Of a stretch of 64,000 nucleotides of DNA, positions 43,404-53,663 are shown piece by piece. The DNA comes from Corynebacterium bouchesdurhonense (lineage in GTDB: Bacteria > Actinomycetota > Actinomycetes > Mycobacteriales > Mycobacteriaceae). Under the pieces are notes generated by a model. That model saw nothing but the letters and a program-made list of their open reading frames with translations, had not been told where the DNA came from and ran no database searches. Positions within the stretch are counted from its first letter, which is position 1. Each line of letters begins with the position of its first letter. The stretch is taken from NCBI RefSeq assembly GCF_900078305.2, contig NZ_LT546028.1, positions 670,948 through 734,947 of the forward strand. Reading direction: 5' to 3'. Made by a program: the position numbers and the translations under genes.

Positions 43404-46304
43404 GTGGCTGCTAACGGCAAGACGCTCGTCATCGTGGAGTCGGCGACGAAGGCGAAGAAGATTCAGAAGTACCTGGGCAACGATTACATCGTGGAGGCCT
43501 CCGTGGGCCACATCCGCGACCTGCCCGGCCGCGCGGCGGACATCCCCGCCAAGTACAAGAAAGAGCCGTGGGCCAAGCTCGGCGTGAACCCGGAGGACGG
43601 CTTCAGCCCCATCTACGTGGTCAGCCCGGACAAGAAGAAGAAGGTGGCGGACCTCAAGGACAAGCTCAAGCAGTCGGACCGCCTCCTGCTCGCCACAGAC
43701 CCAGACCGCGAGGGCGAGGCCATTGCCTGGCACCTGCTGGAGACGCTGAAGCCGAAGGTGCCGGTGGAGCGCATGGTGTTCAACGAGATCACCGAGTCCG
43801 CCATCCAGGAGGCGGCGGAGAACACCCGCGAGCTGGACATGGACCTGGTGGACGCGCAGGAGACGCGCCGCATCCTGGACCGCCTCTACGGCTACGAGGT
43901 GTCCCCGGTGTTGTGGAAGAAGGTCATGCCGCGCCTGTCCGCCGGCCGCGTGCAGTCCGTGGCCACCCGGGTGATTGTGGAGCGCGAGCGCGAGCGCATG
44001 GCGTTCATCTCCGCCGAGTACTGGGACGTGACCGCCTCGTTGCTGCCCGCGGCGGAGAAGATTGAGTTCGACGCCAAGCTGGTCGCCTTGGACGGCGAGC
44101 GGGTTGCGCAGGGCCGGGACTTCGATGACCGCGGGCGGGTGAAATCGGGCGACGTCCGGGTTGTGGACAAGCACACCGCCCAGGCGCTCGCCGAGGGCCT
44201 CGAGGGGTCCCCGATGCAGGTCACCGCGGTGGAGGAGAAGCCCTACACCCGCCGCCCGTACCCGCCGTTCATGACGTCCACCCTGCAGCAGGAGGCCGGT
44301 CGCAAGCTGCACTTCACCTCCGCGCGCACCATGCGCATCGCGCAGCGGTTGTACGAAAACGGCCACATCACCTACATGCGTACGGACTCCACCGCGTTGT
44401 CCAAGCAGGGCCTGGACGCGGCGCGCAGCGCGGCCACCGAGCTCTACGGCGCGGACTACGTAACCAAGTCCCCGCGCGTGTACGAGCGCAAGGTGAAGAA
44501 CTCGCAGGAGGCGCACGAGGCGATCCGCCCCGCCGGCGAGCGCTTTGCCACCCCCGGCCAGCTCGCCGGCTCGCTCGACGCGGAGGAGTTCAAGCTCTAC
44601 GAGCTGATCTGGCAGCGCACCGTTGCCTCGCAGATGGAGGACGCGCGCGGCAACTCCACCAAGGTCACCGTGGCGGGCACGGCGCGGTCCGGCGAGCGCG
44701 CCGAGTTCGCCGCCACCGGTCGCACCATCTCCTTCCCGGGCTGGCTGCGCGCGTACAGCGACACGCAGGACAAGGAGACCCGCCTGCCCCAGGTGTCCGA
44801 GGGCGACGCGCTGGAGACCACCAAGGTCACCGCGGATGGCCACTCCACCAACCCGCCCGCGCGCTACACCGAGGCATCGCTGGTGAAGAAGATGGAGGAC
44901 TTGGGCATCGGCCGCCCGTCCACGTACGCCAGCATTATCAAGACCATCCAGGACCGCGGCTACGTGGCCGCGCGCGGCAACGCGCTGGTGCCCACGTGGG
45001 TTGCGTTTTCCGTGGTGGGCCTGATGGAGAACAACTTTGACGCGCTGGTGGACTATGACTTCACGTCCTCTATGGAGGACGAGCTGGATGAGATCGCGCA
45101 CGGCAACGAGAACCGCACGCAGTGGCTCTCCGGTTTCTACTTCGGCGACGCGGACGCGCGCGACACCATGGCGGACGCGATCGCGCGCCGCGGCGGCCTG
45201 AAGCACATGATCGAGGACAACCTCGAGTCCATCGACGCGCGCGAGGCCAACTCGCTCAAGCTTTTCGACGACTCCGAGGGCCGCCCCGTCCTCGTCCGCG
45301 TGGGCCGCTACGGCCCCTACATCGAGCGGGTGGTGGGCACCGGCGCGGGCGGCGAGCCGGAATACCAGCGCGCCAACCTCCCCGAGTCCGCGACCCCCGA
45401 CGAGATCACCCTGGACATGGCGGAGAAGCTCTTCTCCACCCCCCAGTCGGGCCGTGAGCTGGGCACCAACCCCGCCAACGGGCGCATCGTGGTGGCCAAG
45501 GAGGGCCGCTTCGGGCCGTACGTGACCGAGCTCGTGCGCGACGACGAGCGCGCCAAGGCCGAGTCCCGCGCCGAGGAGGTGGTAGCCGCCGAGCGCGCCG
45601 CCGAGGACGCCGAGCGCGCCAAGGAGGGCAAGCGGGCCAAGAACTGGGAGACCAAGACGGCCGCGGCGCAGAAGGAGAAGCGCATCGAGGAGCTGGTGGA
45701 GGAGCAGCTCAAACCCGCCACCGCGTCCCTTTTCCAGTCCATGGAGCCCGCGAGTGTGACACTCGAGGAGGCGCTGCGGTTGCTTTCCCTGCCCCGCGAG
45801 GTGGGCGAGGACCCGGCGGACGGCGAGATGATCACCGCCCAGAACGGCCGCTACGGCCCGTACTTGAAAAAGGGGAATGATTCGCGCTCGCTTGCCAGCG
45901 AGGACCAGATCTTCTCCATCACCCTGGACGAGGCGCGGCGCATCTACGCCGAGCCGAAGCGTCGCGGCCGGGCAGCAGCGAAGCCGCCGCTGAAGATGCT
46001 GGGCGACAACGACGTGACCGGCAAGCCCATGACCATCAAGGACGGCCGCTTCGGGCCCTACGTCACGGACGGGGAGACAAACGCCTCGCTGCAGCGCGGC
46101 GATACCCCGGAGACGATGACCGACGAGCGCGCCAACGAGCTGCTCTCCGCCCGCCGCGCCCGCGAGGCGGAGGAGGGCGGCAAGACGGCCACGAAGAAGA
46201 CGGCGAAGAAGGCCGCCAAGAAAACGGCCAAGAAGACGGCCAAGAAAACCGTGAAGAAACCGGCGCAGACCACCAAGCGCGTGGTCAAGGCCCGGAAGAA
46301 GTAG
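43404..46304 (+). CDS. topA: DNA topoisomerase I
   Basis: This 966-aa type IA topoisomerase begins with the TOPRIM domain (LVIVESATKAKKIQKYLG; DPDREGEAIAWHL) and has the catalytic Tyr in ITYMRTDSTALS (about residue 320). The C-terminal half carries repeats of a short actinobacterial topoisomerase module (GRFGPYV / GRYGPYL, four copies). It ends in a Lys-rich tail of AKKTAKK units that helps processivity. GTG 43404 (MAANGKTLVIVE) is chosen over the frame start at 43323, whose N-terminal 27 residues lack conservation. It converges on cyaB, 15 bp away. Confidence 0.96.
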   Translation: MAANGKTLVIVESATKAKKIQKYLGNDYIVEASVGHIRDLPGRAADIPAKYKKEPWAKLGVNPEDGFSPIYVVSPDKKKKVADLKDKLKQSDRLLLATDPDREGEAIAWHLLETLKPKVPVERMVFNEITESAIQEAAENTRELDMDLVDAQETRRILDRLYGYEVSPVLWKKVMPRLSAGRVQSVATRVIVERERERMAFISAEYWDVTASLLPAAEKIEFDAKLVALDGERVAQGRDFDDRGRVKSGDVRVVDKHTAQALAEGLEGSPMQVTAVEEKPYTRRPYPPFMTSTLQQEAGRKLHFTSARTMRIAQRLYENGHITYMRTDSTALSKQGLDAARSAATELYGADYVTKSPRVYERKVKNSQEAHEAIRPAGERFATPGQLAGSLDAEEFKLYELIWQRTVASQMEDARGNSTKVTVAGTARSGERAEFAATGRTISFPGWLRAYSDTQDKETRLPQVSEGDALETTKVTADGHSTNPPARYTEASLVKKMEDLGIGRPSTYASIIKTIQDRGYVAARGNALVPTWVAFSVVGLMENNFDALVDYDFTSSMEDELDEIAHGNENRTQWLSGFYFGDADARDTMADAIARRGGLKHMIEDNLESIDAREANSLKLFDDSEGRPVLVRVGRYGPYIERVVGTGAGGEPEYQRANLPESATPDEITLDMAEKLFSTPQSGRELGTNPANGRIVVAKEGRFGPYVTELVRDDERAKAESRAEEVVAAERAAEDAERAKEGKRAKNWETKTAAAQKEKRIEELVEEQLKPATASLFQSMEPASVTLEEALRLLSLPREVGEDPADGEMITAQNGRYGPYLKKGNDSRSLASEDQIFSITLDEARRIYAEPKRRGRAAAKPPLKMLGDNDVTGKPMTIKDGRFGPYVTDGETNASLQRGDTPETMTDERANELLSARRAREAEEGGKTATKKTAKKAAKKTAKKTAKKTVKKPAQTTKRVVKARKK

Positions 46305-46319
46305 CGCCCGCGGGCGGCG

Positions 46320-47846
46320 CTAGTAGCGGTCCGCCAGGGTGGAGCGCACCGGGCGGGCGAGTTGCGTCATCTTGTTGCGGCCGCGCAGCTCGACGGACTT
46401 CATCAGCGTCCAGCGCTGCTGCTCCACCTCGTTGGCGGCGCGCAGGGTGGCGGCGTTGGTGAGCACGCGGCCCGGGGTGTCCTTGGCCAGCTCAGTGAGG
46501 CGGGCGGCGGCGTTGACCGCGTCGCCGATCACGGTGTACTCGAACCGGTCCGAGCCGCCGATGTGACCGGCAACCACGTGCCCTGCCGCCACGCCGATGC
46601 CGGCCTGCAGCTCGAGTCCGCCCAGGTCCCGGCGCAGTTCGCGGGCGGCCTGGAGGGCGTGCGAGGCGGCGTCGTGCAGCGACACGGGCGCGCCGAACAC
46701 GGCGAGGGCGGCGTCGCCCTGGAATTTGTTGATCACGCCCTTGTTGCGGTGCACCACCTCAACCACGATCTCGAAGAACTTGTTCAGCTCCTCAACCACC
46801 TCTTCGGGCGTGTGCTCGACGGCAAAGGTGGTGGAGCCGATGACGTCGATGAACACCACGGCCACCTTGCGGTCCTCGCCGCCCAGTTCCGGCTTCTCCT
46901 CGAGCGCCTTCTGCGCCACTTCGATGCCCACGTAGCGGCCGAAGATGTCGCGCACGCGCTGGCGCTCGTTGAGCCCGCGCATCATCTCGTTGAACCCGGC
47001 CTGAAGCACGCCGATCTCGGAGCCGTCATAGATATCCACCTGGGTGTTGGCCTCGCCGCGGCGTACGCGGTTGATGGCGTCTTGGAGCTCCTTGATCGGG
47101 TCCACCACGCTCATCACCGAGAACGCGATGCCGAGCGCGCCGGTGACCAGCGCGGTGATGGTCAGGGCGAACACGGCGGGGAACAGCTCGCCGGGGGTTT
47201 GGGTGAAAAAGCCCCGCTGCTGCGCGATGAACAGCAGCAGCACCCCGATCATGGGTACGCCGGAGGTGGTGAACCACGTCATGTAGAGGCGCTGCTTGAT
47301 CGGCGGCTCCAGCGTGGAATCCTCGAAGCGGCGCGCCAGGGCGGTGGCGGCCACGGGCCGCACTAGGCGCTCCGCCTGCAAGTACGTCAGCACCGCCACC
47401 ACGAAGCAGGCCATGGACGTGGCCACGAAGATCACCAGCGCCAGCTGCCAGTCAATCTGGAACGCCACCGCGGTGATGATGGCAATGCCCACGGCCCACA
47501 CCGCCACCACAATCAGCGTCTGCAGCACCGGCAGGCGCAGCACCAGGTTGCGCACCATGTTGGGGTCGTGGTCGTCGGGACGCAGCTGCCATTCCAGCAC
47601 GGGGCGGAAGAGGAAGAGCGTGACCACCACGCCCAGCACCACGGCGATGAGCAGGTACGCCACCCCGATGGCCCCTAGGCCGAGGTGCTGCAGCGTGAGT
47701 TCCTGGACCTCCGGCATGGGGATGAAGTAGCGGATGAAGATCATGATCAGCACGGCGCCGATCACGCTGGTGCCCAGCACGCTGGCCGCGTACAGCGGCC
47801 AGGACGTGCGCAGGAGCCACCGCGCGCCGTGCCTGAGTCGATTCAT
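46320..47846 (-). CDS. cyaB: Membrane adenylate cyclase, class III
   Basis: This 508-aa protein has six N-terminal membrane helices, a HAMP domain (about residues 265-320; VVDPIKELQDAINRVRRGEA) and a class III nucleotide cyclase domain. The cyclase domain has VAVVFIDVIGSTTFAVEHTP (first metal Asp), KFQGDAALAVFG (second metal Asp and Lys) and VIGDAVNAAARL (transition-state Asn and Arg). It makes cAMP, the GlxR effector. The topA-cyaB-holB order is that of C. glutamicum. ATG 47846 is used; the much longer frame to 48422 overlaps holB and is rejected. Confidence 0.93.
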   Translation of the reverse strand: MNRLRHGARWLLRTSWPLYAASVLGTSVIGAVLIMIFIRYFIPMPEVQELTLQHLGLGAIGVAYLLIAVVLGVVVTLFLFRPVLEWQLRPDDHDPNMVRNLVLRLPVLQTLIVVAVWAVGIAIITAVAFQIDWQLALVIFVATSMACFVVAVLTYLQAERLVRPVAATALARRFEDSTLEPPIKQRLYMTWFTTSGVPMIGVLLLFIAQQRGFFTQTPGELFPAVFALTITALVTGALGIAFSVMSVVDPIKELQDAINRVRRGEANTQVDIYDGSEIGVLQAGFNEMMRGLNERQRVRDIFGRYVGIEVAQKALEEKPELGGEDRKVAVVFIDVIGSTTFAVEHTPEEVVEELNKFFEIVVEVVHRNKGVINKFQGDAALAVFGAPVSLHDAASHALQAARELRRDLGGLELQAGIGVAAGHVVAGHIGGSDRFEYTVIGDAVNAAARLTELAKDTPGRVLTNAATLRAANEVEQQRWTLMKSVELRGRNKMTQLARPVRSTLADRY

Positions 47847-47895
47847 GCTGATCACCTTAGCGCCGTCCCCGCAGGAACGACTACGCTGTCGCCTT

Positions 47896-49101
47896 GTGAG
47901 TACCCGCAGCGTGAGCGAGCGCTTGGCAGACGCCCCCAAGGTGCGCGACACCATCCTCGCCGCTGCGGCCGCCGCCCGGGGCGTGCCCGGCGCCGACCCG
48001 CGCGCGCTGGCGCACTCCTGGCTGTTCACGGGCCCACCTGGGTCGGGTCGTTCCAACGCCGCGCTCGCGTTCGCCGCCGCGCTGGTGTGCACCAACACCG
48101 AAGAGATCGGCTGCGGCCGCTGCGAGGGGTGCCGGCACGCGCTCGCCGGCAACCACACCGACGTGGTGCGGGTGGTGCCGGACAAGCTCAGCATCAGCGT
48201 CGAGGGGATGCGTGGGGTGGTGGCCCAAGCCGCACGCTTGCCGACGGTGGCCAAGCACCGCGTAGTCATCATCGACAACGCCGACCGGCTCACCACCGAG
48301 GCCGCGGATGCGCTGCTGAAGACCGTGGAGGAGCCGCCCGAGCACACGGTGATCATCCTGTGTGCGCCGTCGACGGGCCCGGAGGACATCTCCCAGACCC
48401 TGCGCTCGCGCTGCCGCCACATCTACATCCCCGTTCCCTCGGAGGCCGAGGTGGTGCGGGTGCTGATGGAGGAGGAGGGCGCCTCGGAGGAGCACGCCCG
48501 CCTCGCCGCCGCCACCTCGCTGCGGCACATCGGCCGGGCCCGCAAGATGGTCACCTCGCCGGAGGCGCAGCGCCGCCGCGCGGCGGCGATCCAGCTGGCG
48601 GAGCACGTCTTCTTCGGCGCCCGCGCGTTTCAGGCTGCCGGCGCGCTGGTCAAGGCGGTGAACAAGGAAGCCATCGACGCGTACGCGGAGGCCGACGCCG
48701 CGGAGGTGGCCAAGCTGGAGGCCGCCATCGGCCGGGGCGCGCGCGGCAAGGGCGTGGGCAGGGCCACCGAGGACAGCGCCCCGGAGGTCAAACGCTTGGA
48801 GGAGGACCAGAAGAAGCGGGGCACGCGCCGCAAGCGCGACATGTTCGACCTGGTGCTGGTGGACCTCGCCGGGGTGTACCGGGACGCGCTGGTACTGCAA
48901 TCGCAAGCTGGCGTGCCGCTGACGCACCCGGACTTCGAGGGCCTGTCCGCCGAGATCGCGCAGCGGGTCAGCCAGGAGGGGCTGGTGGAGTGCCTCGATG
49001 CGGTGGGGCAGTGCCGCGAGCGCCTGGGGCAGAACGTCATGCCCGCGGTGGCCTTCAACGGGATGCTGGGGCGCATCCGCCTCGCCTGCGGCGTGCGCTA
49101 A
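47896..49101 (+). CDS. holB: DNA polymerase III delta' subunit
   Basis: This 401-aa clamp-loader subunit has GPPGSGRSNAALAFA (P-loop with Arg in place of Lys, as expected for the non-ATPase delta'). Zinc-binding cysteines occur in GCGRCEGC, followed by HRVVIIDNADRLTTEAADAL, KTVEEPPEHTVIIL and LRSRCRHI (SRC-like motif). GTG 47896 has TACGCT 8 nt upstream, a leaderless start, which excludes the longer frame from 47734. It is followed by tRNA-Thr. Confidence 0.9.
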   Translation: MSTRSVSERLADAPKVRDTILAAAAAARGVPGADPRALAHSWLFTGPPGSGRSNAALAFAAALVCTNTEEIGCGRCEGCRHALAGNHTDVVRVVPDKLSISVEGMRGVVAQAARLPTVAKHRVVIIDNADRLTTEAADALLKTVEEPPEHTVIILCAPSTGPEDISQTLRSRCRHIYIPVPSEAEVVRVLMEEEGASEEHARLAAATSLRHIGRARKMVTSPEAQRRRAAAIQLAEHVFFGARAFQAAGALVKAVNKEAIDAYAEADAAEVAKLEAAIGRGARGKGVGRATEDSAPEVKRLEEDQKKRGTRRKRDMFDLVLVDLAGVYRDALVLQSQAGVPLTHPDFEGLSAEIAQRVSQEGLVECLDAVGQCRERLGQNVMPAVAFNGMLGRIRLACGVR

Positions 49102-49201
49102 CCCGGGCCGCCCGCCCAGCACCCGCGCTCACCTGCGAGTTTCACCGCGAGGCGGCGGTCGGCTACACTCCTTTTCGGTACGCGCGCATGCCGCGGGTCC
49201 G

Positions 49202-49274
49202 GCCACCTTAGCTCAGTCGGTAGAGCATCTCACTCGTAATGAGAAGGTCGCGAGTTCGATTCTCGCAGGTGGCT
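49202..49274 (+). tRNA. tRNA-Thr (anticodon CGT)
   Basis: The acceptor GCCACCT pairs with AGGTGGC. The D arm has GCTCAGTCGGTAGAGC, the anticodon stem TCTCA/TGAGA encloses CTCGTAA with anticodon CGT, and the T arm holds GTTCGATTC. CCA is not encoded, and a T run (ATTTTTTATTT) follows. Confidence 0.97.
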
Positions 49275-49319
49275 CATTTTTTATTTGCGGGATCGGCCAC
49301 CGCGTCCCGCGTCCCGGCG

Positions 49320-50978
49320 CTAGATGCCGGGCAGCAGCCGTGGCACCACCTTGCCGATGGGGTTGCGCGGCAGCTCGTCCATGAAGTGCACGTCGCGGGG
49401 GATGGAGTGGTCCGCCAGCCGCGCGCGCACCCAGTCCCGCACGGCGTCCGCGTCCAGGCCCCGGCCGTGCTCGCTCTCCTCGGGCACCACCCACACGGCG
49501 ATGCGTTTGAACATCTCCTCGTCGTCCACGCCGTGGGCGTACACCTCGCCAATGCCGGGCATCTCCTCGAGCACCTCGGTGACGGACTGGGGGTGCACGT
49601 TCTCGCCGCCGACGATGATCATGTCGTCGTTGCGGGATTGCACGTGCAAGAAGCCGTGCTCGTCCATGTAGCCCAGGTCGCCGATCTCCACCAGGCCGTC
49701 GATCTCCACCACCTCGGTGTTCGGGTTGGTGTAGCCCTTCAGCGCCGTCTCGTTGTGGAGGAAGATGCGCCCGGTCTGGCCGGTGGGGACTTCCTCTCCG
49801 GATGCGTCGAAAAGCTTCAGCACCGTTCCCGGGGGTACCTTGCCGGCAATCGTCGGGTCCGTCTGCATCTGCTCGGGGGAGGCCGCGGCCGCCAGCGCGA
49901 GCTCGGTGGAGCCGTAGATGTTGGCCAGGATCGGCCCGAAGCGCTCGGTGGTGCGTCGCAGCAGCGCCGGCGTGATCGCGTTGCCGGCGGAGGCCAGGTA
50001 GCGCAGGCTGGAGGTGTCGAAGTCCTCGTCGAGCGCCAGCATCTGCTTGAAGAAAATGGGCGAGGAGATCAGCCCGTCGCAGCGGTAATCCTGAATTTGC
50101 TTGAAGCAGGCCTCCGCGTCGAACACGCGCCGCGTGACGATGGTGGAGCGGCTTGCCAGCGCCACCTGCAGCGCGGACCAGCCCCACGTGTGGAAGATGG
50201 AGGCGGACAGCTGCACGGTGTCGCCGGAGCGCCACGGGATCGCCTCCAGGTACCCTGCGAGCACGAACGGCAGGCGCGGTTCGGGGCGCACGATGCCTTT
50301 GGGGATGCCGGTGGTGCCGGAGCTCATCAGCACCATGTTGCCGTGCTTGGGAAAGAGGGGCAGTTGCTTGTCGACGCCCCCCAGCACCACGTCCTCCAAC
50401 GTCAGGCCCGCCCCGCCGGGCGCGCCGGGCGCGGCTGGCTCCGTGAAGGCGCGCACCACCGTGATGCCGGCCTCCTCGGCCACGGCCGCGGGCACGCGGT
50501 CCGCGAACTCGTCGTCGATGAACAGCACGTTGATGCGGTTCTCGGCGAAGATGCCGCGCAGCTGCTCGGGCGAGGAGCCGATGTTCAGCAGGAAGATGTG
50601 GCCGCCGGTGTAGCCCTTCGCGCCGAGGGGGAGGATGATGCCGCGGCCGTTGCGGGCCATCACGCCGATGCGGAGCTCGTCTAGGCCGCGGTCCTCTTGG
50701 AGCTGGGTCAGCCAGGAGGCCACCGTGCGGGCTTGGTCGCGCAGTTGCTGGTAGGAGAGGACACCGGAGTCGTCGATAAGCGCAGTGCGATCGGGCGTGG
50801 CTGCGGCGCCCTGCTCGAGCTCGCGGGCGGTGGAGAACCAGTAGCGGGCGAGGTTGGGCACGAGCTGCGCGGCGGCGCGGGGGCTGCCTTCGGTGCTGAC
50901 GATGCCGGCGCGTGTAACGGCGGGCAGGAAGCGGGCGAATGAACGAAGGAGGAACGCCGGGCGGCGAGTTGGTCGCAT
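49320..50978 (-). CDS. AMP-forming acyl-CoA synthetase-like enzyme (FadD type)
   Basis: This 552-aa protein has the ANL-superfamily motifs: A3 MSSGTTGIPKG, A5 YGSTE, A7 GDLGYMDEHG, A8 SRNDDMIIVGGENVHP and the catalytic Lys in NPIGKVVPRL. It resembles FadD12-like fatty acid-CoA ligases; the acyl substrate cannot be read from sequence. TACATT lies 7 nt before ATG 50978, a leaderless start; a frame reaching to 52712 is spurious. It contains an exact copy of the dispersed 18-mer, read GGVDKQ, in a loop before motif A3. Confidence 0.85.
   Translation of the reverse strand: MRPTRRPAFLLRSFARFLPAVTRAGIVSTEGSPRAAAQLVPNLARYWFSTARELEQGAAATPDRTALIDDSGVLSYQQLRDQARTVASWLTQLQEDRGLDELRIGVMARNGRGIILPLGAKGYTGGHIFLLNIGSSPEQLRGIFAENRINVLFIDDEFADRVPAAVAEEAGITVVRAFTEPAAPGAPGGAGLTLEDVVLGGVDKQLPLFPKHGNMVLMSSGTTGIPKGIVRPEPRLPFVLAGYLEAIPWRSGDTVQLSASIFHTWGWSALQVALASRSTIVTRRVFDAEACFKQIQDYRCDGLISSPIFFKQMLALDEDFDTSSLRYLASAGNAITPALLRRTTERFGPILANIYGSTELALAAAASPEQMQTDPTIAGKVPPGTVLKLFDASGEEVPTGQTGRIFLHNETALKGYTNPNTEVVEIDGLVEIGDLGYMDEHGFLHVQSRNDDMIIVGGENVHPQSVTEVLEEMPGIGEVYAHGVDDEEMFKRIAVWVVPEESEHGRGLDADAVRDWVRARLADHSIPRDVHFMDELPRNPIGKVVPRLLPGI
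50364..50381 (+). repeat. Dispersed 18-mer, exact copy, in the FadD-like gene
   Basis: TTGCTTGTCGACGCCCCC, 18 of 18. It lies antisense to the gene and is read GGVDKQ. Confidence 0.95.
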
Positions 50979-51074
50979 GTTACGTAATGTAGCGTAAGTT
51001 CTTCCTGTGACGTATGGTGCTGGTGGTAATACGGCCGGCGTGTCCCAGCCAGGCACCGAGCAGAAAGGTTCCCC

Positions 51075-51908
51075 ATGCCCACACACCCCTTCCGTCGCCG
51101 GGTAGCGGCCGCGGCCACCGCCCTCCTCGCCGCCGCGGGCCTCTGCGCGCCGGCGGCGGGTGCGCAGGAGCGCGACATGGTCATCTTGGGCGACTCCGTG
51201 ATCTCTGACCCGAGCGTGCCCCAGTGGGCCGCCGGCAAGCTGGGCTTGGACCCGCGCGGCAAGTCCGACGTGACCACTTGGTGTCCCACCTCCCCCGTGA
51301 ACTGGGGCAAGCAGGCGGCCGGCAAGCTCGGCTTGGCGGCGCGTGACTACTCCTGCACGGGCACCGTGTCCATCCACCCCGGCCCCCAGTTCGCCTCCCA
51401 GGTCACCCGCGCCATCAATGACCGCGGCCTGAACCCCGCCACCGCGCGGGTGATCATTACCACCGGGTTCAACGACACGTACCACAATGACGGCCGGGAC
51501 AGCGCCGCCATCCGCCGCGACTTCGTGGCCGCGATGGTGCCGCAGATCAACCGCATCCGCGCGGCTGCCCCCAACGCCCGCATCCAGATCGTGGGCTACC
51601 CCAAGATCACCGCCGGGGATCGCGTCTGCCTCTTCCACGTCGCCCCGAACGTCTCCGATTTCACCCGGTTCGCCGCGGTGCAGGAGTGGGAGAACACCGC
51701 CCAGTGGGCGCAGGTGGACCTCGCGCGCGCCGCGGGCGTGGAGTTCTTGGACATGAAGCCGTCCACCTGGAACAACAACATGTGCGCGCCGGATAACCTG
51801 CGCATGTGGGCCGGCATGGTGGACTTCTACGGCGGCCCCGGCAACCTGCCCATCCACGTGAACCAGCGCGGGCACGACCATGTGGCAAATGTGATCGCCC
51901 GCTCCTAA
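51075..51908 (+). CDS. Secreted SGNH/GDSL hydrolase
   Basis: This 277-aa protein has a signal peptide (residues 1-33, ending AAGAQE). SGNH block I is [10 protein letters not shown] (Ser), a Gly/Asn block is [11 protein letters not shown], and block V is [11 protein letters not shown] (His). Four Cys suggest two disulfides. It is probably a lipase or esterase acting at the envelope. It has its own promoter region of 96 bp, divergent from the FadD-like gene. Confidence 0.88.
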   Translation: MPTHPFRRRVAAAATALLAAAGLCAPAAGAQERDMVILGDSVISDPSVPQWAAGKLGLDPRGKSDVTTWCPTSPVNWGKQAAGKLGLAARDYSCTGTVSIHPGPQFASQVTRAINDRGLNPATARVIITTGFNDTYHNDGRDSAAIRRDFVAAMVPQINRIRAAAPNARIQIVGYPKITAGDRVCLFHVAPNVSDFTRFAAVQEWENTAQWAQVDLARAAGVEFLDMKPSTWNNNMCAPDNLRMWAGMVDFYGGPGNLPIHVNQRGHDHVANVIARS

Positions 51909-51918
51909 GTTAGGGGAC

Positions 51919-53016
51919 ATGACACAAACAGTCACAGGAGTCATCGCCCGCGAAAAGGGCGCCCCCGTCGAGGTCACGGACATTGTCATCCCTGATCCCG
52001 GCCCGAACGACGTGGTGGTCAAGGTCCAGGCCACCGGCGTCTGCCACACGGACCTCGCGTACCGCGACGGCGACATCGCGGATGAGTTCCCCTTCCTCCT
52101 CGGCCACGAGACCGCTGGCATCGTGGAAACGGTCGGCGAGGACGTCACGCACGTGGCGCCCGGCGATTTCGTGGTGCTGAACTGGCGTGCCGTGTGCGGC
52201 GAGTGCCGCGCCTGCCGCAAGGGCGACCAGAAGAACTGCTTCAACACCCACAACGCGTCGAAGCGCATGACGCTTGCCGACGGCACCGAGCTCACGCCCG
52301 CGCTCGGCATCGGCTCCTTCGCCGAGAAGACCCTGGTGCACGAGAAGCAGTGCACCAGGGTTGACCCGGAGGCGGACCCGGCGGCCGCCGGCCTGCTGGG
52401 CTGCGGCATCATGGCTGGCCTCGGCGCCGCGGTGAACACCGGCGAGGTGCAGCGCGGCGAATCCGTGGTCGTGTTCGGCCTCGGTGGCGTGGGCCTGGCT
52501 GCCGTCGCGGGTGCGGCGCTGGCCGGGGCGACCACGGTGATCGCGGTGGACGTGGATGAGCGGAAGTGCGACGCAGCGCTGGAACGCTTCGGTGCCACCC
52601 ACGCCGTCTGCGCGAAGGACATGAGCGAGGACGAGGTGATCGAGCGCGTGCGCGAGCTCACCGGCGGTTTCGGCACCGACGTGTCCATCGACGCCGTGGG
52701 CATCCAGCCCACCTGGCGCCAGGCCTTTTACTCGCGCGACCTGGCCGGCCGCATGGTCATGGTCGGCGTGCCGAATCAGACCGACCACGTGGACATCCCC
52801 GCGATTGACCTGTACGCCCGCGGCGGCTCCATCAAGCCCGCCTGGTACGGTGACTGCCTGCCGGAGCGGGACTTCCCGGCCTACGTGGAGCTGTACCGGC
52901 AGGGCCGCTTCCCGCTCGGCGAGTTCGTCTCCGAGCGCATCGGCGCCGGCGAGATCGAGGAGGCCTTTGCAAAGATGAAGCGCGGCGATGTGCTGCGGAG
53001 CGTGGTGGAGTTCTGA
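51919..53016 (+). CDS. fadH: Mycothiol-dependent formaldehyde dehydrogenase
   Basis: This 365-aa zinc-type class III alcohol dehydrogenase has the catalytic zinc Cys in [19 protein letters not shown], structural zinc cysteines in [15 protein letters not shown] and the Rossmann motif [14 protein letters not shown]. Close fit is to S-(hydroxymethyl)mycothiol dehydrogenase (MscR in mycobacteria, FadH/AdhE in C. glutamicum), which oxidises the formaldehyde-mycothiol adduct. TAAGTT lies 7 nt before the ATG and overlaps the upstream stop. The gene overlaps the MBL gene by one base, the usual partner. Confidence 0.88.
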   Translation: MTQTVTGVIAREKGAPVEVTDIVIPDPGPNDVVVKVQATGVCHTDLAYRDGDIADEFPFLLGHETAGIVETVGEDVTHVAPGDFVVLNWRAVCGECRACRKGDQKNCFNTHNASKRMTLADGTELTPALGIGSFAEKTLVHEKQCTRVDPEADPAAAGLLGCGIMAGLGAAVNTGEVQRGESVVVFGLGGVGLAAVAGAALAGATTVIAVDVDERKCDAALERFGATHAVCAKDMSEDEVIERVRELTGGFGTDVSIDAVGIQPTWRQAFYSRDLAGRMVMVGVPNQTDHVDIPAIDLYARGGSIKPAWYGDCLPERDFPAYVELYRQGRFPLGEFVSERIGAGEIEEAFAKMKRGDVLRSVVEF

Positions 53017-53645
53017 TGAGCCAGCTGCGTATCGACAACGTTGTCACCTCCGGCCTGTTCAAGCTCGACGGCGGCGAGTGGGAGGTGGACAACAACGTGT
53101 GGATCGTGGGCGACGACTCGGAGGTGTACATCATCGACGCCGCCCACAACGCCCGCGCCATCGCCGACGCGGTGGGCGGCAGGCGCGTCAAGGGCATCCT
53201 GGCCACCCACGGCCACTCGGACCACATCGACGCCGCGCCGGAGCTTTCTTCGCTTGTCGACGCCCCGGTGTACCTCCACCCCACCGACGGCTTTTTGTGG
53301 CAGCGCCAGAACCCGGGCGCGCACTACCGCCAGCTGCGCGATGGCGACGTGTTCACCATCGCCGGCACCGAGCTGCGCGTGCTGTCCACCCCGGGCCATT
53401 CGCCCGGCTCCGTGGTGATCCACGCCCCGGAGGCCGGCGAGCTCTTCTCGGGCGACACCCTCTTCCAGGGCGGCCCGGGCGCGACGGGGCGCTCCTTCTC
53501 CAGCTTCGACACCATCATCCACTCACTGCAGAAGTCGGTCCTCGACCTGCCGGCCGAGACCGTGGTGCGCACCGGCCACGGGGACCACACCACCATCGGC
53601 GAGGAAGCGCCGCACCTGGAGGAGTGGATCCGCCGCGGCTACTAG
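53016..53645 (+). CDS. MBL-fold hydrolase partner of the formaldehyde dehydrogenase
   Basis: This 209-aa glyoxalase-II-like protein has ATHGHSDHIDAAPEL, STPGHSPGSVV, FSGDTLFQGGPGATG and TGHGDHTTIGEE, the full zinc set. It lies directly downstream of the mycothiol dehydrogenase in many actinobacteria and probably hydrolyses the S-formyl-mycothiol product; that role is inferred. A copy of the dispersed 18-mer is read SLVDAP. Start TGATG overlap. Confidence 0.87.
   Translation: MSQLRIDNVVTSGLFKLDGGEWEVDNNVWIVGDDSEVYIIDAAHNARAIADAVGGRRVKGILATHGHSDHIDAAPELSSLVDAPVYLHPTDGFLWQRQNPGAHYRQLRDGDVFTIAGTELRVLSTPGHSPGSVVIHAPEAGELFSGDTLFQGGPGATGRSFSSFDTIIHSLQKSVLDLPAETVVRTGHGDHTTIGEEAPHLEEWIRRGY
53250..53267 (+). 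repeat. Dispersed 18-mer copy (16/18) in the MBL gene
   Basis: TCGCTTGTCGACGCCCCG differs at the second and last base and is read SLVDAP. Confidence 0.8.
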
Positions 53646-53663
53646 CTAGCCCGTGCCCGTGCC

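Noticed and set aside
49320..52712. A 1130-codon frame covering the FadD-like gene and beyond
   Set aside because: The part beyond 50978 lies antisense to the SGNH and dehydrogenase genes and has no matching domain. A leaderless promoter fixes the start at 50978.
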